64,000 bases of DNA from Steroidobacteraceae bacterium (lineage in GTDB: Bacteria; Pseudomonadota; Gammaproteobacteria; Steroidobacterales; Steroidobacteraceae). The stretch lies in NCBI GenBank assembly GCA_019634895.1, contig JAHCAM010000005.1, positions 62,001 to 126,000 of the forward strand, written 5' to 3'. How positions within the stretch are numbered: the stretch's first letter is position 1; the number at the start of each line of letters is the position of its first letter. This document shows positions 39,391 through 46,367 of this stretch, piece after piece. The position numbers and the translations under genes were made by a program. The notes beneath the pieces are model-generated. The model was not told the DNA's origin. It saw nothing but the letters and a program-made list of their open reading frames with translations, and did not search any database.

Positions 39391-41481
39391 TCAGAACGAG
39401 TACTTGACCGTCGCCGCGAAGAAGTCGCGGTCGCCCAGCTCGTTGTAGCGGCCCGCGCCGCCGAAGATCGTATAGCTGAGGTCGAACTCCAGCCTGGACT
39501 GGTAGTTCGCGCCGACGCCGACGGTCGCGCCGTAGCGGCCCTCGACGAAGTTTCCGCCCGGCCCCGGCGTCGTGCCGTCGACGTCGTGCGCCCAGACGAA
39601 GCGCGGCGAGAAGTTCCAGGCGCCGATCAGGCCGAGGTAGTCGAGCCGGAGCGCCGCGCGGTAACCCCAGGAGGTCGCATCCGCGAAGCGGTCCTGCGGC
39701 TCGACCTCGTTGAAGTGGCGGCTGGCGAGCTCGGCGTTGCCGGACACGGACGTGCCGGGGCCGTTCAGCCGCAGGCCGCGGCCGTTCGGGCCGCCGCTCA
39801 GCTTGTCGGGCATGCCGTCCACCTGCGTGACGCCGGCCTCGACGACGGCGACCAGCTGCGCCGCGCCCAGCAGCGGCGGGAAAGCCTTGGTCGCGGTCAG
39901 CTGCGCCTGCCAGACGTCGAACAGGCCCCAGCCCTGCACCACCTGGTTCGGGCCGTAGGCGCCGAGCTGTCCGCAGCGCGCCAGCGTCGTCAGCGCGGGC
40001 GTGCAGGTCGAGGGCACCGCGATGCCCTGGGCGCCGAGCGCGACCGCCTCGAACGGCGTAAGCGCCGCGAACAGCAGTTCCACGTCGTCGTACTGCAGCG
40101 GCTGGTCCATGCGGTAGGACAGCTCGCCCTGCAGCGCGATGCCGGTGGTGCCCAGCGAGGTGTTGAACGACAGCCCGAGCATCTGGATGTCCTCGGGATA
40201 CTGCGTGAAGTACTGCGCGGTCTTCGCATATTCGTGGGTCGCCAGGTTGGTCGCCTGCGCGGTGATGTTGCCGCCGCCGAGCACGGTGTTGCCGGCGATG
40301 GTCGCGTACTCGGTCGCGGTCGCGAGCGACAGGTTGCCGCCATTCGCCAGCGCCGCGTTGCGGCCCTGGGCGGCGCCCAGCGCGATCGCGCCGGGCAGCG
40401 GCACGCCGCCGCCGAGCGCGGTCGCGGTCGCGATCGCGGCCGTCAGCGTGCCGACCGAGTTGCCGAGCCCCACGGTCGTGCCGGTGCGGCCGCTGATCAG
40501 CGGCAGCTTGCTGTGGTAGTTGACGAAGTAGAAGCCGAACTCGGTGCCCGAGGCGAAGTTCGGCAGGAACCACCTGAGCGCCACGCCGTACTGGCCCTGG
40601 TCGTCCGGGTCCAGGGTGGGCCCGCGCGGCACCCCCTGGAAGTCGGAGATCAGCGTGCCGCCGAGCGGGCGGAAATCCACGCCCTGGTCGGAGAATGCGC
40701 CAAAGCCGAGGAACACCCGGTCGCCGCCGCGCGGCACGAAGTCGTTGGACGAGAAGTAGGTGCCGACCGGCTCCGGCTGGGTGCGGTTCCAGTCGAAGAT
40801 GCCGATGACCTCGCCGGTCACGTTGTCGGTGAAGGCGTAGGAGACCTTCAGGATCTCCTGCGGCAGGTAGGCCTCGCGCAGTTCGGATCCCGGCACGCGC
40901 AGCGCCGAGACGTCGAAATGGTTGATGGCGTTGTTGATGCCGCCCTGGATGAAGGTGCTCTCGCCCCAGTTCACGACCTGGCGGCCGGCGCGGATCTCGA
41001 GCTCGTGGCCCGAGAGGTCCCAGCGGCCGTAGGCAAAGGCGTCGAGCAGCCGGGTGTAGGATCCCGCGAGGTTCTTGCCGGACTTGGAGACGGGCGTGCG
41101 CTCGGCGCCATCCGCCTCGACCATGTAGTCGTACAGCGCCGAGCCGCGAACGAACAGGCCGAAGTTGCCGCGGTCGAGCGCCAGTTCGGCAACCCCCTTG
41201 AACGCGCTCGACACGCGGTCCACGTCCCAGTTCAGGTTGCCGTCGTCGATGTTGGGCGAGCGCCCGGTGCCGCCGTTCGCCGTGCCGATCAGGCGCGGGT
41301 CGCGCTTCTCGTCGCGCCACAACTGGCCGTAGGAAAGGGTCGTGTTCAGGCTGCCATTCCAGCCGCCCGCGCTGAAATCGAGCGCGGATGCCGCACCGGG
41401 TGCGAGCAGCCCGGCGGCGAGCGCCGTGTGGACGCCCAGACGCAGCGCATGCGGGATGATTCGCTTGGAAGTCGTGCTCAT
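39391..41481 (-). CDS. DUF1302 outer-membrane beta-barrel protein
   Basis: A 696-residue outer-membrane protein. Signal peptide near residues 10-34 (LGVHTALAAGLLAPGAASA). The mature part starts LDFSAGGWNGSLNTTLSYG and alternates amphipathic strands, ending in the C-terminal phenylalanine signature ATVKYSF. Typical internal motif: RAGRQVVNWGESTFIQGGIN. ATG at 41481 with GGGGAACC upstream. It probably forms the outer-membrane channel of the RND system that follows it. Confidence 0.9.
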   Translation of the reverse strand: MSTTSKRIIPHALRLGVHTALAAGLLAPGAASALDFSAGGWNGSLNTTLSYGQLWRDEKRDPRLIGTANGGTGRSPNIDDGNLNWDVDRVSSAFKGVAELALDRGNFGLFVRGSALYDYMVEADGAERTPVSKSGKNLAGSYTRLLDAFAYGRWDLSGHELEIRAGRQVVNWGESTFIQGGINNAINHFDVSALRVPGSELREAYLPQEILKVSYAFTDNVTGEVIGIFDWNRTQPEPVGTYFSSNDFVPRGGDRVFLGFGAFSDQGVDFRPLGGTLISDFQGVPRGPTLDPDDQGQYGVALRWFLPNFASGTEFGFYFVNYHSKLPLISGRTGTTVGLGNSVGTLTAAIATATALGGGVPLPGAIALGAAQGRNAALANGGNLSLATATEYATIAGNTVLGGGNITAQATNLATHEYAKTAQYFTQYPEDIQMLGLSFNTSLGTTGIALQGELSYRMDQPLQYDDVELLFAALTPFEAVALGAQGIAVPSTCTPALTTLARCGQLGAYGPNQVVQGWGLFDVWQAQLTATKAFPPLLGAAQLVAVVEAGVTQVDGMPDKLSGGPNGRGLRLNGPGTSVSGNAELASRHFNEVEPQDRFADATSWGYRAALRLDYLGLIGAWNFSPRFVWAHDVDGTTPGPGGNFVEGRYGATVGVGANYQSRLEFDLSYTIFGGAGRYNELGDRDFFAATVKYSF

Positions 41482-41523
41482 GTGGTTCCCCAGGGCAGGA
41501 CCGGTCGGTGTTTTGGGCAAGGA

Positions 41524-41552
41524 TATATCAGCGCTGCAGCTTTGCAGTGCAA
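41524..41552 (-). promoter_or_regulatory. Candidate sigma70 promoter of the DUF1302-RND operon
   Basis: Minus strand TTGCAC (41552-41547), 17 bases, GATATA (41529-41524), in the 101-base gap before the operon. The spacer contains the imperfect dyad TGCAAAGCTGCAG, a possible operator. Confidence 0.4.
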
Positions 41553-41582
41553 AACGCGCCTCCTGACCCGGGTCGTCGAGGG

Positions 41583-44027
41583 TCAGCTATGAGTGACCTG
41601 CAGGATGCTGTTGCGGATCTGTTCCGAGAGCACGATGCGCGCGTCCTCGGCCACCGCCAGCAGCGCGTCGTCGAAGGTCAGGCGGCCCTCTCCGTCCTGG
41701 CGGATGACCCCGCGCAGCCGCAGCAACTCGATGAAGTCGCGGAACATCGCGCGGTCGAAGAACTCCGGCGCCGCCAGGCCGTAGAGCATGGACATGCGCT
41801 GGGCCATCGCCACGCAGCGCTGCTCGAGCGCGTCGGTGGACAGCACCGAGCGCCCGGCGCGCAGCAGCAGCGCGATGGCCAGGTAGTAGCGCTCGATGGT
41901 CTGGACCGTCGCCTGGGCCAGCACCGACAGGCGCACGGCCTCGGCGCTGCCGGTCGGCGGCCGGCGCCACATCGTGCCGTCGCCGACGCGCTCGAGCAGG
42001 CCCTGCGCCGCGAGCGCCGCGAGCACGCCGTCCACGACGCCGGGCAGTTCCTCCTCGCGCCAGCGCAGGAACAGCTCCTGGCGGATGTAGGGATAGACGC
42101 GCCACACCAGGCGCTGGATGTCCTCGTGGCGCATCGCCGGGTTGTTGAGGAAGGCGCAGGCGACCAGCGAGGGCAGCGCGAACAGGTGCAGCACGTTGTT
42201 GCGGTAGTAGGTCGCGAGCACCGCGTTCTTCTCGACCATGCGCAGCACGTCGCCGAGCGGGTGCGCGCGGCGCTCGAGCATGCCCATCTGCTCGCAATAG
42301 CGGACGATCGCGGCGCCGTCCGCGACCGCCACCGACACGTCCGGCGAATACGGGAACTGCTTCAGCAGGTCGAGGTAGAGCTGCAGTTGCCGCTCCAGGT
42401 CCGCCTCGACCATCGCCTGGCGCGGCGCGGCGAGCAGCGCGACGGACAGCAGGTTGACCGGGGTCACCGCGGCGGCCGCGTTGATGCGGCGCATGATCTC
42501 GGTGGCGACCGCGTCCACCGCATCGCCGAACCAGGCCGGGCGCGCGTTCTCGTCGCCCGCATCGGCGCGCCAGCCGGGCTGCAGCTGGTCGAGCAGCCCG
42601 TCGAGCAGCAGCGGCTCGCCGAAGCCGATGTGCACGCGGCCCTGCTGCCGGCGCAGCATCGGGATCACGCGCAGCAGGCCGCCGACCGTCTCCTTCTGCT
42701 TCGGCCGGCCTTGCAGTTCGTCGATGTAGGTCTCGGCCTCCAGCAGCCGGTCGTAGCCGAAATACACCGGCACGTAGGCGACCGGGCGGCGCGCGTCGCG
42801 CAGGAAGCTGCGCAGCGTCATGGTCAGCATGCCGGTGCGCGGGCGCAGCAGCCGCCCGGTCCGGCTGCGTCCGCCCTCGATGAAGAACTCGATCGGGTGG
42901 CCGCGGTTCATCATCACGTCCACGTACTTCATGAACACGATCGGGTAGAGTCCCGAGCCGCGGAAACTGCGGCGGATGAAGAACCCGCCGCCCTTGCGCA
43001 GGAAGCGCCCGATCACCGGCAGGTTGAGGTTGATGCCGGCCGCGACGTAGGGCACCGCGTAGCCGCGCCGGTAGATCACGTACGACAGCAGCAGGTAGTC
43101 CACGTGGCTGCGGTGGCAGGGCACGTAGACGATCTCGCAGGCCGGCGGCAGCCGGTCGAGATACTCGGCGTTGGCGACTTCGACGCCGTCGTACATGCCG
43201 TTCAGCAGCCGGTCGAGGATTCGCTCGGCGACGCGGACGAAGGCGTGTGAGTAGTTGGCGGCGATCTCGAGTGCGTGGCGCCGCGCGACCCGGAGGCCGT
43301 CCCGGCGCGAGCGCTTCGAGCCCGCAATCTCCTGGCGCACGGCCTGGCGCACGGCGCGCGTGCGCAGCACCTGGGCGATGATCGCCCGCCGGCGCGACAG
43401 GTCCGGACCCAGCGTGTCGGTGCGCATGTGCCGGAACTCGGCGCGCAGGTCCCGGAGCAGGCGCCGCGCGCCGCGCGCGCCCTCCGGCCCGGCCGCGACC
43501 CAGGAACGCAATGCCCGCGCCTCGCCGAAGCGGATCAGCGTGCTGCGGCCGTTGACGAGGATCGACAGCACGCGCCGGAACGGGCCCACCAGCGCCCAGT
43601 TCTCGGAGAAGACCAGCCGCAGGAACGACCGTTCCCGCTGCGGCGCGCGGCCCCAGTACACCGCGACCGGCACGATGTCGAGCTCCAGCGCCTCGTCCGC
43701 TGCGGCGGCCGCGACCGCCTGCGCGAGCTCACGCGGCGTGCGCCGGTCGGCGCGGCGGCGCAGCACGCCGGCACGGCGCTCGAGCGCGACCACGGAATGC
43801 GCGAGGTCGAGCGTGCGCAGCTTGAGCCGCTTGCCCGGCCGTCGCAGCCCGCCCTTCATGCAGGCGAGCTCGAGCGCCACCAGGTCCGAGACGTTGCGCT
43901 CCTCGAGCACATAGAGGACCGCACGCGCGCGGCCGCGCAGGCGCTGGATCGCGTCCTCGGGCACGACCGTGGCGCGCACGAACAGGCGCATGACGCCGCG
44001 CAGCGCCCACAACAGCGTTCGATTCAC
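41583..44027 (-). CDS. plsB: Glycerol-3-phosphate 1-O-acyltransferase PlsB
   Basis: An 814-residue membrane-associated acyltransferase starting phospholipid synthesis. The catalytic HRSHVDYLLLSYVIY begins at residue 305, almost the same position as in Escherichia coli. Block II/III residues lie in GGGFFIRRSFRGSGLY and FFIEGGRSRTGRLLRPRTG. GTG start 12 bases after the upstream lipoprotein gene, probably cotranscribed. Confidence 0.97.
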   Translation of the reverse strand: MNRTLLWALRGVMRLFVRATVVPEDAIQRLRGRARAVLYVLEERNVSDLVALELACMKGGLRRPGKRLKLRTLDLAHSVVALERRAGVLRRRADRRTPRELAQAVAAAAADEALELDIVPVAVYWGRAPQRERSFLRLVFSENWALVGPFRRVLSILVNGRSTLIRFGEARALRSWVAAGPEGARGARRLLRDLRAEFRHMRTDTLGPDLSRRRAIIAQVLRTRAVRQAVRQEIAGSKRSRRDGLRVARRHALEIAANYSHAFVRVAERILDRLLNGMYDGVEVANAEYLDRLPPACEIVYVPCHRSHVDYLLLSYVIYRRGYAVPYVAAGINLNLPVIGRFLRKGGGFFIRRSFRGSGLYPIVFMKYVDVMMNRGHPIEFFIEGGRSRTGRLLRPRTGMLTMTLRSFLRDARRPVAYVPVYFGYDRLLEAETYIDELQGRPKQKETVGGLLRVIPMLRRQQGRVHIGFGEPLLLDGLLDQLQPGWRADAGDENARPAWFGDAVDAVATEIMRRINAAAAVTPVNLLSVALLAAPRQAMVEADLERQLQLYLDLLKQFPYSPDVSVAVADGAAIVRYCEQMGMLERRAHPLGDVLRMVEKNAVLATYYRNNVLHLFALPSLVACAFLNNPAMRHEDIQRLVWRVYPYIRQELFLRWREEELPGVVDGVLAALAAQGLLERVGDGTMWRRPPTGSAEAVRLSVLAQATVQTIERYYLAIALLLRAGRSVLSTDALEQRCVAMAQRMSMLYGLAAPEFFDRAMFRDFIELLRLRGVIRQDGEGRLTFDDALLAVAEDARIVLSEQIRNSILQVTHS

Positions 44028-44039
44028 CGCGGCTTTCCG

Positions 44040-44285
44040 CTATTCCCCGGGCGGCGCGCCTTCGTCCGCCTCGAGCCGGGACCGGAGCGCCTCGCGGTGC
44101 GCGTCCACCGCGGCATTGGCGCTGTCCTCGACCCGCGCCGGCGCCGTGACCAGGTCGCCCACGACCGTGTCCTCGACTTTCATCGGCGGCTCCGCGGCCT
44201 GCGCTTCGCGGCCCTCGTCCCCGCCGCCACAGCCCGCCGCCAGCAGCAGGGCTGCGAGCACCGTCGCCAGCTTCGTGGTCTGCAT
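44040..44285 (-). CDS. Small lipoprotein of unknown function
   Basis: An 81-residue protein with a lipobox (ALLLAAGC) and a short, acidic mature part (GGGDEGREAQAAEPPMKVEDTVVGDLV...). A strong GGGAGGG ribosome binding site precedes the ATG. No recognised domain. It lies directly upstream of plsB in the same direction. The second half (VEDSANAAVDAHREALRSRLE) looks helical. Confidence 0.7.
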   Translation of the reverse strand: MQTTKLATVLAALLLAAGCGGGDEGREAQAAEPPMKVEDTVVGDLVTAPARVEDSANAAVDAHREALRSRLEADEGAPPGE

Positions 44286-44306
44286 CCGCGTCCCTCCCGG
44301 GCCGAC

Positions 44307-44318
44307 ACTTGCGCAAGT
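44307..44318. repeat. 12-bp perfect palindrome between lipoprotein and SDR genes
   Basis: ACTTGCGCAAGT is identical on both strands and sits in the 80-base divergent region, 21 bases from the lipoprotein start. It is a candidate operator. A minus-strand TAGACT just beside it (44324-44319 region) could be the lipoprotein -10 box. Confidence 0.45.
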
Positions 44319-44324
44319 CTAGCG

Positions 44325-44347
44325 GAAAAGGAGACAGCCCCCTTTTC
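44325..44347. repeat. Short REP-like hairpin GAAAAGG...CCTTTTC
   Basis: A perfect 7-bp stem (44325-44331 with 44341-44347) around a 9-base loop. The AAAAGGnGACAG...CCCCCTTTT layout resembles extragenic REP-type repeats. It lies just before the extended -10 element of the SDR gene. Confidence 0.4.
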
Positions 44348-44356
44348 TGCTACCTT
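44348..44356 (+). promoter_or_regulatory. Extended -10 element TGCTACCTT before the SDR gene
   Basis: TGnTAnnnT pattern ending nine bases before the GTG at 44366, the same geometry as at 3919 and 46350. A transcript from here would be leaderless or nearly so. No ribosome binding site is seen. Confidence 0.4.
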
Positions 44357-44365
44357 GCCGGCTGC

Positions 44366-45169
44366 GTGGAAAGCTACGCCGGCAAGGTGGTGGTGCTGAC
44401 CGGCGCGTCCGAGGGCATCGGCCGCGCGCTGGCGCTGCGCTTCGCGCGCGCGGGGGCGCGCCTGGCGCTGGCTGCGCGCAACGCCGCGCGGCTCAATTCG
44501 CTCGCCGAGGAATGCCGCGGCCTGGGCGCGCAGGCACTGGTCGTGCCGACGGACGTCGGCTCGCGCGAGCAGTGCGAGGCGCTCGCGGATGCGGCCTTCG
44601 CGCACTTCGGCGCCATCGACGTGCTGGTCCTGAATGCCGGCGCGACCATGTGGTCGCGGCTCGACGAGCTCGAGGACGCGAACGTGCTCGAGCGCCTGAT
44701 GCGCGTGAACTACCTGGGCGCGGCCTGGCTGACGCGCCGCGCACTGCCCGCGCTGGTCGCCGCGCGCGGGCGCATCGTCGCGGTATCGAGCCTCACGGGA
44801 CTGGCCGGCGTGCCGACGCGCACCGGCTACGCCGCCTCCAAGCACGCGATGTTCGGGTTCTTCGACTCGCTGCGCGTCGAGCTCGCGGACCGCGGCGTCT
44901 CGGTCACCGTCGTCGCGCCGGATTTCGTCCGCTCGGAGATCCATCGCCGCGCCGCCGGCCCGGATGGCAAGCCGCTGGGTACGAACCCGATGCAGGACGC
45001 CAGCATCATGGGCGCCGACGAGTGCGCCGGCATCATCGCCGACGCCGCGCTGGCACGACGGCGCCTGGTCATCACCTCGTTCCGTGGAAAGCTCATGCGC
45101 TGGATCAGACTGCTCGCACCGGGGCTCGTCGACCGCCTCGCAGCGCGGGCGATCCGGCGGCGACGCTAG
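44366..45169 (+). CDS. Short-chain dehydrogenase/reductase (SDR)
   Basis: A 267-residue NAD(P)-dependent oxidoreductase. Cofactor motif TGASEGIGRAL, NAG in LNAGATMW, catalytic serine in VAVSSLTGLAG, and YxxxK in GYAASKHAM. The C-terminal extension with two hydrophobic segments resembles membrane-associated DHRS7-like SDRs. GTG at 44366 chosen; the frame is open to a TTG at 44309, but that part crosses the palindrome and hairpin. Substrate unknown. Confidence 0.88.
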   Translation: MESYAGKVVVLTGASEGIGRALALRFARAGARLALAARNAARLNSLAEECRGLGAQALVVPTDVGSREQCEALADAAFAHFGAIDVLVLNAGATMWSRLDELEDANVLERLMRVNYLGAAWLTRRALPALVAARGRIVAVSSLTGLAGVPTRTGYAASKHAMFGFFDSLRVELADRGVSVTVVAPDFVRSEIHRRAAGPDGKPLGTNPMQDASIMGADECAGIIADAALARRRLVITSFRGKLMRWIRLLAPGLVDRLAARAIRRRR

Positions 45170-45181
45170 ACGGTCGCGGCG

Positions 45182-45349
45182 GTGGCGTCGGGCGGGCTGG
45201 CTCGCTCGCGCCGCCGGAACTGACGCGCTCGCTCGCCACCCGCCCGACGCCACTACCGTGCCCCGCTCGCGGCACCGGCACAGCGCGCGCGCCGGAACGC
45301 GCCGGACGGGGTCCCGAGTGAGCGCGTAAGTTCCGGCGGCGCGAACGAG
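45182..45349. repeat. Nested inverted repeats in a 246-base convergent gap
   Basis: Two overlapping inverted repeats. Repeat A is 15 perfect bases, 45182-45196 against 45239-45253. Repeat B is 35 bases with three mismatches, 45201-45235 against 45315-45349. The left arm of B lies within the loop of A, so the two pairings compete. The whole stretch, between the SDR stop and the hydrolase stop, is GC-rich and has no gene. It might be a transcript-end structure, an RNA element or a decayed repeat pair. Confidence 0.6.
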
Positions 45350-45415
45350 GGAGCCCCGTTCGGCCCGTCCCGTGCGCGCGCCATGCAGCCGCAGCGTGGC
45401 GGGCGGGATCCGGCG

Positions 45416-45934
45416 TCAGCGCCGCTTCGGCAGGTCGAGGGCGACGAGGAAATACTCGAACAGGTAATTGATCAGCGGCAGCTCGCTGTGCAGCCGGTGG
45501 TCCGAGTTGAGGATGTGCAGGGTCGCCTCGTGCTCGCGTGCGAAGCGCATGCTGTTCTCGACCGGTACGACCTCGTCCTTCCAGCCGTGGACCAGCGTCT
45601 TCGGGCAGGGCGCCGGCCTGGCGGTGAGCTGCTCCATGCCCGGCACGTAGAACGCCGGCGCCATCAGGAACAGCCCGCGCGCGTGCAGCAGGGCGGATGC
45701 CGAGGTCGCCACGTAGGCGCCCATGCTCGAACCCACGAGCACCAGGTCGCCGCGCAGGTCGCGGCAGAAGCTCAGCAGCCGCGTGACCCGGTCACGCGGC
45801 TCGCGGACGCCGCGGTAGTCCACCGAGTCGACGTTCCAGCCTTCGCTTTTCGCGACCTCGGCCATCGCCGAGATCTTGGTGCCCCATGGCCCGCCGTCGA
45901 GGCCATGCGAGAACACCACGTGACGGATCGCCAT
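45416..45934 (-). CDS. Small alpha/beta hydrolase
   Basis: A 172-residue serine hydrolase of the YqiA/RBBP9-like size class. Elements: HVVFSHGLDGGPWGTK (oxyanion strand), nucleophile in VLVGSSMGAYVA, acid in HGWKDEVVPVE, histidine in SDHRLH. Probably an esterase of unknown substrate. It runs convergent to the SDR gene across the inverted-repeat region and is 33 bases downstream of the alkyltransferase-like gene. Confidence 0.85.
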   Translation of the reverse strand: MAIRHVVFSHGLDGGPWGTKISAMAEVAKSEGWNVDSVDYRGVREPRDRVTRLLSFCRDLRGDLVLVGSSMGAYVATSASALLHARGLFLMAPAFYVPGMEQLTARPAPCPKTLVHGWKDEVVPVENSMRFAREHEATLHILNSDHRLHSELPLINYLFEYFLVALDLPKRR

Positions 45935-45967
45935 GAATCGCCCCTGCCCCGGACGGCGCCGATGTTA

Positions 45968-46318
45968 TCAGTCCCGGGGCCGCCACAGGAACGCATCGAG
46001 GTCGGCGTCGTCGCCGCGCGCGGCCCGCTCGACCCGGCCGTTGCTGAAGCGCACGCCCTCCGCTTCCAGCAGCCGCCGCTGCAGCCGGTGCGCCCTGGAT
46101 CCGGGCGGCAGGCTGATGCGTCCCTGGGCGTTCAGCACGCGGTGCCAGGGCAGCTTCAGGCGCGCGGGCGCGACCTTGAGCGCGTGGCCGACGAACCGGG
46201 CGCGCCGCGGCGCACCGGCGCGTCGCGCGATGGCGCCGTAGCTCGCGACCCGGCCGCGCGGGATCGCGGCGACTGCCGCCCAGATTCGCTCGAGCAGCTT
46301 GCGGTCCGTCACAGCCAT
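45968..46318 (-). CDS. Alkyltransferase-like protein (ATL; MGMT family without the active cysteine)
   Basis: A 116-residue DNA-binding protein related to O6-alkylguanine transferases. The active-site motif reads PWHRVLNAQG: tryptophan replaces the alkyl-accepting cysteine of PCHRV. ATLs bind O6-alkylguanine and hand it to nucleotide excision repair. The helix-turn-helix region (IPRGRVASYGAIARRAG) is intact. A minus-strand -10-like TAGAAT at 46332-46327 is eight bases before the ATG, so the message may be leaderless. Confidence 0.9.
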   Translation of the reverse strand: MAVTDRKLLERIWAAVAAIPRGRVASYGAIARRAGAPRRARFVGHALKVAPARLKLPWHRVLNAQGRISLPPGSRAHRLQRRLLEAEGVRFSNGRVERAARGDDADLDAFLWRPRD

Positions 46319-46349
46319 GGCGACCGATTCTAGCGGCCGGCGGCGGAAG

Positions 46350-46358
46350 TGCTATCGT
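46350..46358 (+). promoter_or_regulatory. Extended -10 element TGCTATCGT before the patatin gene
   Basis: TGnTAnnnT pattern ending nine bases before the GTG at 46368. Third instance with identical spacing (see 3919 and 44348). It overlaps no coding region. Confidence 0.45.
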
Positions 46359-46367
46359 CCGGCTGCC

